From NCBI GenBank assembly GCA_963842155.1, contig CAWJFP010000014.1:1-64000 (forward strand): 64,000 nt of DNA. The letters run 5' to 3'. The notes below the pieces were generated by a model. The model had not been told where the DNA came from. It did no database searches and worked only from the letters and a program-made list of their open reading frames with translations. Source of the stretch: CAWJFP01 sp963842155 (GTDB lineage Bacteria > Pseudomonadota > Alphaproteobacteria > JACZXZ01). Position numbers and translations under genes: made by a program. Positions 50,791 to 60,451 of the stretch are shown piece after piece. How positions within the stretch are numbered: position 1 is the first letter of the stretch; each line of letters opens with the position of its first letter.

Positions 50791-52176
50791 GTGGATATCA
50801 GGGCGCGGCCGTTGAACCGGCGGGACGCAGCCGAGCGGATAGCGCCGCGGACGATCCGCGTCGAGGCGTCTTCCTTTTGTCAATTGAGATGTCCCTCATG
50901 TCCGACCGCGTCGGGTGCCATCGGACCCGCAATCGGCAGCGGTTTCCTCAGGCTCGCCGATTTCCGCAAGCTTCTCGACGACAACCCATGGCTGCGCCAG
51001 GTCGAGCTGTCGAACTATGGCGAAGTCTTCCTGAATCCGGATCTTCTCGCAATCCTGGAATATGCGGCTCGAAAGAGCGTCTTCGCCAGTCTCGGCAACG
51101 GCGTCAATCTCAATCATGCGCGGCCCGAGGTTCTGGAGGGCTTGGTCAAATATCGCGTGCGGAATCTTACCTGCTCGATCGATGGCGCGAGTCCGGAGAC
51201 ATATCGGCAATACCGCGTGCGCGGCGATTTCGACAGGGTGATCGACAATATCAAGCGCATCAACGAGTTCAAGAAAAGCCACAACTCTGAATTGCCGCGC
51301 CTACACTGGCAATTCGTCGTCTTCGGCCATAACGAGCATGAAATTCCCGCCGCGCGGGAGATGGCTTGCATCCTCGGCATGACCTTCCGCACCAAGCTGA
51401 GCTGGGACCCGGATTTCTCTCCCGTCCGCAACAAGGACTTGGTGCGGCGGCAAACCGGCTCGGCCGCGGTAACGCGGGAAGAGCATGAGCGGATTCACGG
51501 GCAGAAATATCTGGATAACATTTGCCACCAGCTCTGGGATGCCCCGCAAATCAACTGGGATGGAAAAATCCTCGGCTGTTGTCGCAATTTCTGGGGTGAT
51601 TTCGGCGGCAATGCCTTCGCGAGCGGGCTTGCCGAAAGCGTCAACGGCGAGACGATGGTCTATGCGCGCGACATGCTGCTCGGCAAACAGCCCGCGCGCG
51701 ACGACATCCCCTGCACCAGCTGCGAGCTCTATCATTGGCGACGCGACCACGGGCAATGGGTGACGCGGCGCAAGCCCGATATGCTCGCGGCCATGCCCCA
51801 TGATGATGCCGGCATGCAGGCGGAGGCAGAAAGGCTCCGTCGCGAGGTGTTGGCCAAGCAGCCGAACGATCTGGAGACCATCCACCGTCTGGGCAGCATC
51901 GCTTACCGGCGCGGTCAATATCGACGGGCGGCAGAGTTCCTCGGTGCTGCGGTCGCGGTCGAGCGCGACAATGCGCTTTACCATTTCGAGCTTGGACAGG
52001 CATTGGAGGCGCTCGGCCGTCCCGACGATGCCATCCTCAGCTACCGCTCGGCCCTTGGGCTGGACCCCGGCCGCGGCGAGGCGCGCGAGGCACTCGCCGC
52101 CTTGCTTGCGAGACAGGACCGGATCGATGAGAGCGGTTCCGCCGCTTGCCCGCCGGCGGAGCAAGCGCCAAAGTGA
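50791..52176 (+). CDS. Radical SAM/SPASM-like protein with C-terminal TPR
   Basis: The radical SAM cluster motif CQLRCPSC is followed by the core barrel (QVELSNYGEVFLNPDL, NLTCSIDGASPETYRQYR) and a SPASM-like auxiliary-cluster region (WDGKILGCC, then CTSCELYHW). C-terminal TPR repeats lie at about residues 365-440 (AIAYRRGQYRRAAEFLG-like units). Such proteins often modify peptides or sugars; the substrate is unknown. The open frame allows GTG 50791 or TTG 50812. A better start is ATG 50738 with AGGAGG upstream, which reaches this frame if one base is missing near 50788. It ends 28 bases before the nitrile-hydratase-like operon. Confidence 0.82.
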   Translation: MDIRARPLNRRDAAERIAPRTIRVEASSFCQLRCPSCPTASGAIGPAIGSGFLRLADFRKLLDDNPWLRQVELSNYGEVFLNPDLLAILEYAARKSVFASLGNGVNLNHARPEVLEGLVKYRVRNLTCSIDGASPETYRQYRVRGDFDRVIDNIKRINEFKKSHNSELPRLHWQFVVFGHNEHEIPAAREMACILGMTFRTKLSWDPDFSPVRNKDLVRRQTGSAAVTREEHERIHGQKYLDNICHQLWDAPQINWDGKILGCCRNFWGDFGGNAFASGLAESVNGETMVYARDMLLGKQPARDDIPCTSCELYHWRRDHGQWVTRRKPDMLAAMPHDDAGMQAEAERLRREVLAKQPNDLETIHRLGSIAYRRGQYRRAAEFLGAAVAVERDNALYHFELGQALEALGRPDDAILSYRSALGLDPGRGEAREALAALLARQDRIDESGSAACPPAEQAPK

Positions 52177-52204
52177 GCTCGATGCGATCAGAGAAAGGGT
52201 CGTC

Positions 52205-52531
52205 ATGACGGAGCCGACGAAACGCGGCGTGCACGACCTGGGCGGCCTGCCGGCCGGCCCCGTGCCGCGCGCCGAGCATGAGCTGGCCTTCTGGGAGAAG
52301 CGGGTGGATGCCATGCTGCAGCTCCTCGCGCGCAAGCGGCTCATGACGGTCGACGAGCTGAGGCGCGGCATCGAGAGCCTGCCGGCCGAGGATTATGACC
52401 GCATGAGCTATTACGAGCGCTGGATCGCCTCCATCGCCCGCATTATGGTCGAGCATGGTGTGGTGACGCAGCGCGAGCTCGACGAGCGCGTGGCGGCCCT
52501 CGAGGCGCGCGCCAAGGCGGGCGGACAATGA
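52205..52531 (+). CDS. Nitrile hydratase/thiocyanate hydrolase beta, N-terminal half
   Basis: This 108-residue protein matches the N-terminal helical half of nitrile hydratase beta: RGVHDLGGLPAGPV at the start and SYYERWIASIARIMVEHGVV with TQRELDERV at the end. The C-terminal half is the separate next gene (ATGA overlap). The beta-N, beta-C, alpha order is that of thiocyanate hydrolase scnB-scnA-scnC. AAAGGG ribosome site. It could instead be a split-beta nitrile hydratase. Confidence 0.85.
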   Translation: MTEPTKRGVHDLGGLPAGPVPRAEHELAFWEKRVDAMLQLLARKRLMTVDELRRGIESLPAEDYDRMSYYERWIASIARIMVEHGVVTQRELDERVAALEARAKAGGQ

Positions 52532-52848
52532 GCGCGCGTTTCGCACGCGGCGACGAGGTCGCCGTGCGGCTCGCCTTTCCCGCCGGCCATATCCGCACGC
52601 CCGTCTATGTCCGCGGCCATCGCGGCCTGATCGAGCGGATTTGCGGCGTCTTCGGCAATCCCGAGAGCCTGGCCTATGGCGGCGACGGCCTATCCAAGCA
52701 GCCGCTTTATCGCGTGCGGTTTCGCCAAATCGAGCTATGGCCCGACTATGCCGGCGCGGCGCGCGATCATGTCGAAGTCGAGATCTACGAGCATTGGCTC
52801 GAGCCGGTCGCGGCCGGAAGCGGGAATCCCGGAAAGGAACGCGCATGA
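52528..52848 (+). CDS. Nitrile hydratase/thiocyanate hydrolase beta, C-terminal half (SH3-like)
   Basis: This 106-residue protein forms the SH3-like barrel half of nitrile hydratase beta: FARGDEVAVRLAFPAGH, RTPVYVRGHRGLIERICGVF, PLYRVRFRQIELWPDY and VEIYEHWLEP. ATGA overlaps on both sides show tight coupling with the other two subunits. It would pair with the upstream half and cap the cobalt site in the alpha-type subunit. Confidence 0.88.
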   Translation: MSARFARGDEVAVRLAFPAGHIRTPVYVRGHRGLIERICGVFGNPESLAYGGDGLSKQPLYRVRFRQIELWPDYAGAARDHVEVEIYEHWLEPVAAGSGNPGKERA

Positions 52849-53510
52849 GCGGCCATGACCATCCGCATGCCCACGAACATGACGAGCATTCCGGCCACTC
52901 GCCCTTTCAGCCCGACGACAAGGACGAGGGTCCCTATCAGCGCCTCGCCGCGGCGCTCGTCGATCTCCTGATCGACAAGGGCGTAATCGAGGCGGAGGCG
53001 CTGCGCGCGCATATCGAGCGGCTCGACGGCATCACGCCCGCGCTCGGCGCCCGCGTGGTGGCTCGTGCCTGGACCGATCCGGCCTTCAAGGCGCGGCTGC
53101 TCACCGACGGCAGCGCCGCAGTCGGCGAGCTCGGCATCGATATGATGGGGGTGCGCCTGGTCGTGGTCGAGAACAAGCCCGGCCTGCACAACCTCATCGT
53201 CTGCACGCTCTGCTCCTGCTATCCGCGGCCGCTCCTCGGCAGGCCGCCCTCCTGGTACAAGAGCCGCGAATATCGCGCCCGCGCGGTGCGCGAGCCCCGC
53301 GCCGTGCTGGCCGAGTTCGGCACGGCGATCCCGCCCGAGGTGGAGCTGCGCGTCCACGACAGTACCGCCGATATGCGCTACCTCGTTTTGCCCGAGCGCC
53401 CGGCCGGGACGGAGGGCATGCGCGAGTCCGAGCTGGCCGCGCTGGTCGGCCGCGACGCCATGGTCGGCGCGGCGGTCGTCGCGGGCCCGCCGAGCGGCGC
53501 GGCGGCGTAA
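52845..53510 (+). CDS. Nitrile hydratase alpha / thiocyanate hydrolase gamma subunit (Co-type)
   Basis: Catalytic metal-binding subunit, 221 residues. A His/Asp-rich N-terminus (HDHPHAHEHDEHSGH) precedes the NHase alpha fold. The metal claw is VCTLCSCYPRPLLG; Thr in CTLCSC indicates non-corrin cobalt rather than iron (CSLCSC). WYKSREYRARAVREPRAVL follows. Two of these cysteines are normally oxidised to sulfenic/sulfinic acid. Substrate is either a nitrile or thiocyanate. The His-rich tail is unusual and could bind metal. No activator gene is visible downstream. Confidence 0.92.
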   Translation: MSGHDHPHAHEHDEHSGHSPFQPDDKDEGPYQRLAAALVDLLIDKGVIEAEALRAHIERLDGITPALGARVVARAWTDPAFKARLLTDGSAAVGELGIDMMGVRLVVVENKPGLHNLIVCTLCSCYPRPLLGRPPSWYKSREYRARAVREPRAVLAEFGTAIPPEVELRVHDSTADMRYLVLPERPAGTEGMRESELAALVGRDAMVGAAVVAGPPSGAAA

Positions 53511-53524
53511 GCCTACGTTCCCCC

Positions 53525-54355
53525 TCAAAGCAGGATGACGGCGAGCGAAAGGATGCCGGCCGCCACGCAATAATAGGCGAAGGGGTCGAGCGCCTCGAAA
53601 TCATGCCGACGGAAATAGCGCATCAGGAAGGCCGTGCTGAGATAGGCGGTGATTGCCGCCGCGATGCCCGCGGCAAGGGCCACCGCGCCGAGGCCGTTGC
53701 CGCCGCCCGCATGCAGCAGCTTCGGCGTCTCCAGCAACGCCGCCCCGCCGATCACCGGCGTCGCGATCAGGAAGGAGAAGCGCGCCGCCTCCTTGTGATG
53801 CAAGCCGACCAGAAGCCCCGCCACCATGGTGGCGCCCGAGCGCGAGATGCCGGGGATGAAGGCCGCGCATTGGCATAGCCCGATGAGAAGCGCCCCGCGC
53901 CAGCCGAGGCGCTCGAGCTCCCCGCCGCCGCCCCGCTTGAGCCGCTCCGCGAGAAAGAGAACCAGGCCGTTCACGATGAGGAAGCCTGCCGCCACGGTGG
54001 GCGTGCCGAAGAGCAGCCGCAACGGCTTCTCCAGAAGGAAGCCGAGGATGGCCGCCGGGATCGTCGCCACCACGATGAGGAACAGTAGCCGCAAATGATC
54101 GGCCCGCTCCTCGCGCGGCCCGAGTCTGAGCACCGCAAGCAGGATGTCGATCCAGTCGCGCCAGAAATAGGCCAGCAGCGCCACGGCGGTGCCGACATGG
54201 AGCACGACGAGGAAGGGCAGAAAATCGGCCGCGCGCTGGTCGATATGCCAGCCGAGAAGGGCCGGCAGCACGACGGCATGGCCAAGGCTGCTCACAGGGA
54301 AGAGCTCGGTCACGCCTTGCAGCACGGCGAAGAGGATCGCTTGGATTGCGGACAT
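53525..54355 (-). CDS. uppP: Undecaprenyl-diphosphate phosphatase
   Basis: BacA/UppP membrane phosphatase that recycles the undecaprenyl carrier for peptidoglycan. It has 276 residues and about eight helices, with GVTELFPVSSLGHAVVLP and the PGISRSGATM phosphatase motif. The family usually reads ExxPVSSxxH; Phe-Pro-Val-Ser-Ser is kept here. Convergent with the nitrile-hydratase operon, 14 bases apart. Confidence 0.95.
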   Translation of the reverse strand: MSAIQAILFAVLQGVTELFPVSSLGHAVVLPALLGWHIDQRAADFLPFLVVLHVGTAVALLAYFWRDWIDILLAVLRLGPREERADHLRLLFLIVVATIPAAILGFLLEKPLRLLFGTPTVAAGFLIVNGLVLFLAERLKRGGGGELERLGWRGALLIGLCQCAAFIPGISRSGATMVAGLLVGLHHKEAARFSFLIATPVIGGAALLETPKLLHAGGGNGLGAVALAAGIAAAITAYLSTAFLMRYFRRHDFEALDPFAYYCVAAGILSLAVILL

Positions 54356-54542
54356 GAGGCGGCTCCGGGGACGAGCGGCGAGCTGAGGCGCGGCCTTGTA
54401 GCCGCAGGATCGCGCGCTGGCAAGAAGCGTTAACGCCGCCGGCGCGCATGCAGGACGCGAATATGGCTTTGCATGTTGCCAATCTCGCCACGCGCCGCCG
54501 CGTGGCCGTTAACCAAGCCCAGGGGTGATTGGCGCGCGGCCC

Positions 54543-56208
54543 CTAGCCGGCTCGCGGCAACCGCACGGTAAAGCGCGAGCCGCGCCCGGGCTCGCTTTCG
54601 AGAAGAATGTCGCCGCCCATCATGCGGGCGATCTGGCGCGAGAGGGTGAGGCCGAGCCCAACGCCGCCGGGACCGGCGAGCCGGCTGTCCTCGGTGATCT
54701 GATGGAAATGCTCGAACACGAGATCCTGCTGCGCGGCCGGGATTCCGATGCCGTCGTCGGTCACCACGACGTCGATCATGCCGTCGGGGCCAAGCTGACA
54801 ATCGATCGCGGTGCGACCGCCCGGCTGGCTGAATTTGATCGCATTGTCGAGCAGGTTGACGAGGATCTGCTGCGTCCGCATCGGGTCGGCGCGCACGGAC
54901 CAGCCCTCGGGGACGGCGGCGGCCGCGATCCGTACCGACTTGGCGGCCGCGCGCGCGTCGACCAGCCCCGCAGCGCCGCGCACCAGGTCGGACAGGCGGA
55001 CCGCGTCCGCCTCGAGCCAGAGCTTGCCGGCATCGAGCCGGCTCGCCTCGAGAATGTCCGAGACCAGCGTCAGAAGATGACGGCCGGCGCGCAATATGTT
55101 GCCGAAATAGTCCGCATAGCGGTCGCTGAGAGCGCCGAAGATACGCTGCTCCGCCGCTTCCGAGAAGCCGATGATGGCGTTGAGCGGCGTCCTGAGCTCG
55201 TGGCTCATGCGTGCGAGGAATTGCGATTTGGCCGTGGCCGCGATCTGCGCCTGGCCGAGGGCCAGCTCGAGCCGCTGACCCTGCTGGCGCAGCTCTTCGT
55301 TCGCGCGACTCAAGGCCTCGCGGCCGGCGATGCGTTCCCGCTCCGCCAGTACGGTGCTCGTAACGTCGATGCCGATGCCGCGATAGCCTCGGAATTGGCC
55401 GTTTGTCGAATTCGAACTGCGGCAAGCCCGAGAGCTGCACATAGCTGGGCGCGCCGCCTTGCGTCCTGTTGACGACGAAACGGCGATTGCGGAAGGGAAT
55501 GCGCGCCTCGACGAGCTTGGCGACCGGCCGCAGCTCGAGCCCGGCCTCCTCGAAGACCCCGAAGCCGAAAAGCGGTCGGCCCTTGAGACGCTCGGGCGGC
55601 AATCCGACCACCTTGGCGATGGAGAGCGAGGCATAGGTGAGATTCAGATCGGCGTCGGTCTCCCAGATCCAGTCCGAGATCGAGCGGGCAAGCTCGTCAT
55701 AACGCTCCTCGACCTCGGCCGCGCGCTGCTCCGCCAGGCGATGGTCGGTGACGTCGTCATAGAAGCCCACGACGGCGGCGAGCGCGCCCGCCTCATCCAC
55801 CACGCGGCGATGCCGCCCCGTGAAATGGCGGAGCTGGCCATGGATCTGGAAGCTCTGCGCCGTGGCGAATTCGGCCTCGCCCGCCGCAACCCGCTCGAAG
55901 GCCTCGGCGACGGCGGGAAGCGTGGTCACGGCTACGCCCACATCGCTTCCCGGCGCCAGGCCAAGGAGCGCGCGGCAGGCCTGGTTGGCATAGGCCAAAC
56001 GGCCATCGGGCGCCACGACATAGATCGGCAGCTCCGCCGACCATAACACGGCCTGCAGCACGGGACCGGCGGCAATTCCGGCTTCGTCAAGAGCCGCCGC
56101 GCCGGGCAGCGCGCGCGCCAAGGTGACCTCGCGACCGGTTGGTGGGGCCGGGCTCTCCTGCCCATCAGCGTCCGATATGAGCCGTGGAAACAAGGCGATT
56201 CCCCTCAT
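54543..56208 (-). CDS. PAS-PAS histidine kinase, frameshifted
   Basis: Soluble-looking kinase of about 555 residues: PAS 1 (about 50-165, AELPIYVVAPDGRLAYANQ), PAS 2 (about 170-290, SISDWIWETDADLNLTYAS), then a transmitter with H-box FLARMSHELRTPLNAIIGFS, N-box LVNLLDNAIKFSQPGG, DDGIGIPAAQQDLVFEHF and GVGLGLTLSRQIARMMGG. An extra T in the TTT run at 55402-55404 breaks the frame between PAS 2 and the transmitter. ATG 56208 has GGGAG upstream. No membrane helix or response regulator is visible. Confidence 0.87.
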
Positions 56209-56404
56209 TCGGCTCCCGGTCTCCCCTGTCAACCGGGCCTCTTCGGCCAGCCTTCGCCGTCAACCTCGATCGCCAGCTTTTGCGCCAAGAATCGCATCGC
56301 AAAGGCGCGGCGCTCGGACAACGAGCGGCCAAATTAAACGAAAAATTAAGAATGTCAAGTAAGGCGTTGATTCGCTGACTCTATAGCAAGCGATCCACAG
56401 CGCG

Positions 56405-57121
56405 CTATGGGGAGCCCTGCTTGTCCGCCTTGAGTTTGGCCAATTCGGCTGGATCCAAACGGGGCTTGATGCCGCCACGGCGCTTGTCGGCCCAGGCACG
56501 AGCCCGGTGCTGCGCCTCGGCAAGGCCCGAGGGTGTGAGCAGACCGTCGATACGGCTACGCAGCTCGACCGCCTCGTCGAGCTCACTGCCGGGCGGCAGC
56601 CCGGTAATGGCGAGGTTCATCCAGATATGTGCCTGGACATAATCCTGCAGCACGCCGAGCCCAAGGAAATAGAGACTGCCCAGCGCGACCTGGGCCGGAG
56701 CATGATCCTGCTCGGCGGCGCGGCGATACCATTCCGCGGCCTCGCCATAGTCGGCCTTCACCCCAGCGCCCTTGGCGTAGTTCTGTCCCAGCTGAAATTG
56801 GGCCTCGGCGCTTTCTTGCTGGGCAGCCTGCTGAAAGAGCTTGGCGGCCTCCCCGGGATCGCTCGCTTCGCCGGTGCCGCCTTCGAGCAGGCGCGCCAAC
56901 GCGGCTCGCGCCTCCGTATGGCCTCCCTCCGCCGCCTTGCGATACCAGCGCACCGCCTCGTCGATGTTCTTAGGCATGCCCTGGCCGTCCTCGGAGGCGC
57001 GACCGAGCTCATATTGCGCATCGGCATAGCCGTTCTCGGCGGCATGGCGAATCCACTCGACCGCTTCGGTCAAGCTCTTCTTGCTCTGATCGGCCGGATC
57101 GCGCTGCTTGGTGGCTGCCAT
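56405..57121 (-). CDS. Sel1-repeat protein (cytoplasmic)
   Basis: This 238-residue protein has about four Sel1-like repeats (AAENGYADAQYELGRASEDG, AAEGGHTEARAALARLLEGG, AAQQESAEAQFQLGQNYAKG, AAEQDHAPAQVALGSLYFLG), a terminal DYVQAHIWMNLA unit and a basic tail. There is no signal peptide or membrane helix. Sel1 repeats mediate protein contacts. It is divergent from a second, membrane-anchored Sel1 protein 217 bases away, which suggests a functional pair. Confidence 0.85.
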   Translation of the reverse strand: MAATKQRDPADQSKKSLTEAVEWIRHAAENGYADAQYELGRASEDGQGMPKNIDEAVRWYRKAAEGGHTEARAALARLLEGGTGEASDPGEAAKLFQQAAQQESAEAQFQLGQNYAKGAGVKADYGEAAEWYRRAAEQDHAPAQVALGSLYFLGLGVLQDYVQAHIWMNLAITGLPPGSELDEAVELRSRIDGLLTPSGLAEAQHRARAWADKRRGGIKPRLDPAELAKLKADKQGSP

Positions 57122-57338
57122 CTTATTGACGACCTCTTCCGCGGATGACGCGGTCGCATTCAGCCTTTGCCTGCCCTATGCCGTAAACCATAATTGTGGC
57201 ATCCCCTGCTCCCGAACCCTACCCGGTTCCGCCTTGAGGTCGCAAGTTTTGTGCCGTGTCCCTATGGTGAATTTCGCAGCCCAGCCGGATCTGCCAGCCG
57301 GACTTGTCGGCAAACCGCCATTATGGTGAACTCAATCG

Positions 57339-59388
57339 ATGGCAGTGGAGGATCCCTCAGACGGTCCCGAGCGGAAAACCGCCGAAGAGGCCGCCGAGGA
57401 AAGTACCGAGTTCGGGAGATGAGACGACCGCCGAGGCGCTTGGGCCTTGGCTGAGACGTCTCTTGCGGCTTGCCGGTGCCGCGTCGTCGGCGCCGCCCGC
57501 ATCGAGCGAGAGGGAAGGCGAGGAGAAGGCGCTGGCCGAAGAGCGCGAGACGGCGAGACTCGCGGCCCTCGCGGCTGGCCTTCCGGAAGGCGAATGGCTC
57601 GACAAGCTGATGTCGGCCGAAGATCCGGCCCAGAGCGAAACAGCAGCATCAAGCGAGGCAGCGCCCCAGAGCGAGGAGCCCGGGGAGCCGGCCGTCGCGA
57701 TTGAAGATCCCCCGCCGGCCGAGGAGGCCGAGGATCCCGAAGCGGCGCGGGCGCGCCTGATGGCTGCCGTCGAGATCTTGCGAAAATCGAGCGAGCCGGA
57801 AACCGTCCAGGAAGAAACAGCGCCTACGCCCGAAATCGAGCGCGAGCCGGCGAGCGAGGCCGTCGAGGCGGTCGCGCCCACGACGACGCCCGTCGAGCCG
57901 GCGCCCAGCGCCGAGACCGCGGTGATCATCACCTTCCCGGCCTCCGTCGATGACGCGCCCGAAACCGAGGAAACGCTCGAGCCGGCGTTGGAAGCTACGG
58001 CGCCGAACGCGCCTATTGCGCTCGCCGAGACGGAGCATCCGCCATCGATCGAGCCCGAGGCCTTCGTCGAGCCCGGTCCGGCGCTCGAACCCGATCTGCC
58101 CTCGGCGGCGCAACAGGCGGCGCCGGAGCCTGACGAGGCGCCGGCCGAAACGCCGCTGCGCCCGTCGCAGGAGCTGCCGGAAGCCTACACGGAGGAGGCC
58201 GAGCCCGCGCTGGGGGTCGGCGGCCGGGAGCCCATCGACGAGCCGGAGAGCCTCGGCCATGACGCCTGGCCGGAAGATGCCGAACCGCCGGAGAAGGTCT
58301 TCGAGGATGAGCTCGCCGCTCGGCCGGCGGAAGAGGAAGCGCGCGCCTTTCGCGGCGATCTTTTGCGCGACGAAAGCGAAGCGGACGATCTGCCCAGGCC
58401 CTGGTGGGCAGAACTGGAACTTCGTCCGTCTTGGTTCGCCATTGGCGCTGCGCTGCTCCTCTTTGCCGTCATCGGCGCGGTCATCTTCTGGCCGAACGCG
58501 CATCGGCCGCAGAACCCGGCACCCCTAGCCGAGAGCGAGCAGGGTGCCAAGCAGAGCACGTCGGCTGTCCCATCGCCTCAAGCCGAGACGAAGCCCGGCG
58601 CCGCCTCCCAGCCCGCCCCGGCAGCGCCCACGGCCAGCTTGGCGCCCCCGTCCCAGACCGCGCCGCCGACGGCGCCCGGCGCCCTACCGGCGCCGAAGCA
58701 ACCCTTGCCGCCCGCGGCGACAATAAATCCGCCGAAACGAACGGCGGCGCTCGAAACCCTGGCGCGGAAGGGAGACGTGCACGCCGAGAACGAGCTCGGC
58801 ACGCTCTATGCGCGCGGGGACGGGGTGCCGCAGGATTTACACGCGGCCGCCCATTGGTTCCGCGCGGCGGCGCTCAAAGGCTATGCGGGAGCGCAATATA
58901 ATCTCGGCCAGCTCTACCAGCTCGGGCTCGGCCTGCCCGCGAATCCGATCGAGGCTTATAAATGGTACAAGCTGGCCGCGCGCGGCGGGTCGGACAGCGC
59001 GGCCGAGCGCATCGACGAACTGGACAAGGCTCTGAGTCCCGCCCAGCTCGCGACAGCCAACAAGGCCTATCAGAAAGCCCTGGCAGAGCTTACGGGCAAG
59101 ACGAGGACGCGAGCCGCCGCCAGAGCGGAATCGGTCGCCGTCGACGACACCGAGCCATTGCCGGCAAGGGCTGCGGCGAGCGTCGAGAAATCGCCCCGCG
59201 CGACCACGACGCATATCCAACGCATCCTCGGCATGCTCGGTTACGAGCCCGGCCCCGCGGACGGCATCATGCGGGCCAAGACGGCGAAGGCGATCAGGCT
59301 CTTCCAGCGCGACGTCGGGCTGCCGGTCAATGGCCGCTCGACGCCCGCCCTCTTCGTCTTCATGCTCGCGATTCTGCGCTATTCCTGA
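57339..59388 (+). CDS. PodJ-like membrane protein with Sel1 repeats and peptidoglycan-binding domain
   Basis: Cytoplasmic N-terminus of about 360 residues, very rich in Glu, Pro and Ala; one membrane helix near residues 365-385 (SWFAIGAALLLFAVIGAVIFW); a Pro/Ala-rich periplasmic linker; two Sel1 repeats (KGDVHAENELGTLYARGDG and the next); and a C-terminal PG_binding_1 domain (IQRILGMLGYEPGPADGIM). This layout recalls the polar organiser PodJ but lacks its coiled coils. The long frame opens at TTG 57304. ATG 57339 gives an acidic start (MAVEDPSDGPERKTAEEAAEE) that joins this frame if one A near 57417 is extra, which fits the protein's composition better. Confidence 0.78.
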
Positions 59389-59399
59389 GGGGCTTCGCC

Positions 59400-59585
59400 T
59401 CAGCCCTCGCTCTTCGCCACCCCGGCGACGCCGAAATGCGCGGCGGGAACCTCGCGCAGGATGACGCGGACCGAGGGAGGCGGTGCGCCGATCGATTCCT
59501 CGGCGGCCTTGGTCAGGGCGGCGATCAGCGCGCGCTTCTTCTCGGCCGTACGGCCTTCGATCAGGGTCACTTCGATGATCGGCAT
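59400..59585 (-). CDS. dmpI: 4-oxalocrotonate tautomerase (2-hydroxymuconate tautomerase)
   Basis: This 61-residue protein begins MPIIEVTLIEGR, giving the catalytic Pro1 after Met removal; SVRVILREVPAAHFGVAG is the family end. It ketonises 2-hydroxymuconate to 4-oxalocrotonate. Two bases separate it from the decarboxylase stop. Last gene of the dmpC-E-H-I-like set. Confidence 0.92.
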   Translation of the reverse strand: MPIIEVTLIEGRTAEKKRALIAALTKAAEESIGAPPPSVRVILREVPAAHFGVAGVAKSEG

Positions 59586-59587
59586 TC

Positions 59588-60451
59588 TCAAGCCTCCACG
59601 CTGAAGCCGGCCGAGCCGAGCCGCTCGACCTGATTGCGGAAATGGGCGCCGGCGACGAGCGGATGGGCCGCGGTGGCGCCGCCGGCGAGCACGATCCAGC
59701 CGGCCTCGAGCCGGCCTCCGGCGCGGCCGACGAGACGCGCCGCCGCCGCGAGCGAGCGCGCGGGATGGCAGAGGATCGCAGCCGAGGAGCCGATCTCGAC
59801 GGCCCGGCCGTCGATCTCGAGGATCATGGCCAGATTGTCGATGGGCGTCGCGGGATCGCACCAGGAACCGACGACGAAGCCCGAGGAGGAAGCGTCGTCG
59901 GCGATCACGTCCGGCAGCGTGAACTTGAAGTTGCGATAGCGCGAATCGATGATCTCCATGGCCGGCGCGACCGCGGCCACCTTCGCCATCGCCTCGGCCG
60001 GGCTGACCTCGCCCGCGAGCGGCTCCTTCATGAGGAAGGCGATCTCCGGCTCGACCCGGGGATGGACATAGCGCGAGAGGGAGAGCTTGCCCCCCTCCTC
60101 CACCCGCATGGCGTCGGTGAGCCGGCCCCAGATCACCTCGTTGACGCCCACCTGGATCATCTTGGCGCGGCTCGTGAGCCCCATCTTGACGCCGACCTGC
60201 CGCTCGCCGCGCTTGATGCGCAGGCCCACCATGGCCGCCTGGATGGCATAGGCGTCGGCGACGGAGAAGTCGCGCTCCTCGGTGAGCTGCCGCACGGCGC
60301 TCGCGCTGCGCGCGGCGCCATCGAGCTCGCGGGCAAAGCGGGCGACGTCGGCGGAGGAGAGGCCGCCGGCCTTGGCGGCCCGCGGTGCCGCGGCTGCGGC
60401 GCGCTTGGCGGCGGGCTTGGCGCGCAATTTCGTGACGGTCGTCATGCTCAT
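59588..60451 (-). CDS. dmpH: 4-oxalocrotonate decarboxylase
   Basis: This 287-residue protein has an Ala/Lys-rich N-terminal extension, then [56 protein letters not shown] and a C-terminal [15 protein letters not shown]. Converts 4-oxalocrotonate to 2-hydroxypenta-2,4-dienoate in the catechol meta pathway. MGLTSRAKM and SRYRNFKF favour XylI/DmpH over the paralogous hydratase. ATG 60451 overlaps the stop of the hydratase gene (ATGA); known homologues form a complex with it. Confidence 0.88.
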   Translation of the reverse strand: MSMTTVTKLRAKPAAKRAAAAAPRAAKAGGLSSADVARFARELDGAARSASAVRQLTEERDFSVADAYAIQAAMVGLRIKRGERQVGVKMGLTSRAKMIQVGVNEVIWGRLTDAMRVEEGGKLSLSRYVHPRVEPEIAFLMKEPLAGEVSPAEAMAKVAAVAPAMEIIDSRYRNFKFTLPDVIADDASSSGFVVGSWCDPATPIDNLAMILEIDGRAVEIGSSAAILCHPARSLAAAARLVGRAGGRLEAGWIVLAGGATAAHPLVAGAHFRNQVERLGSAGFSVEA

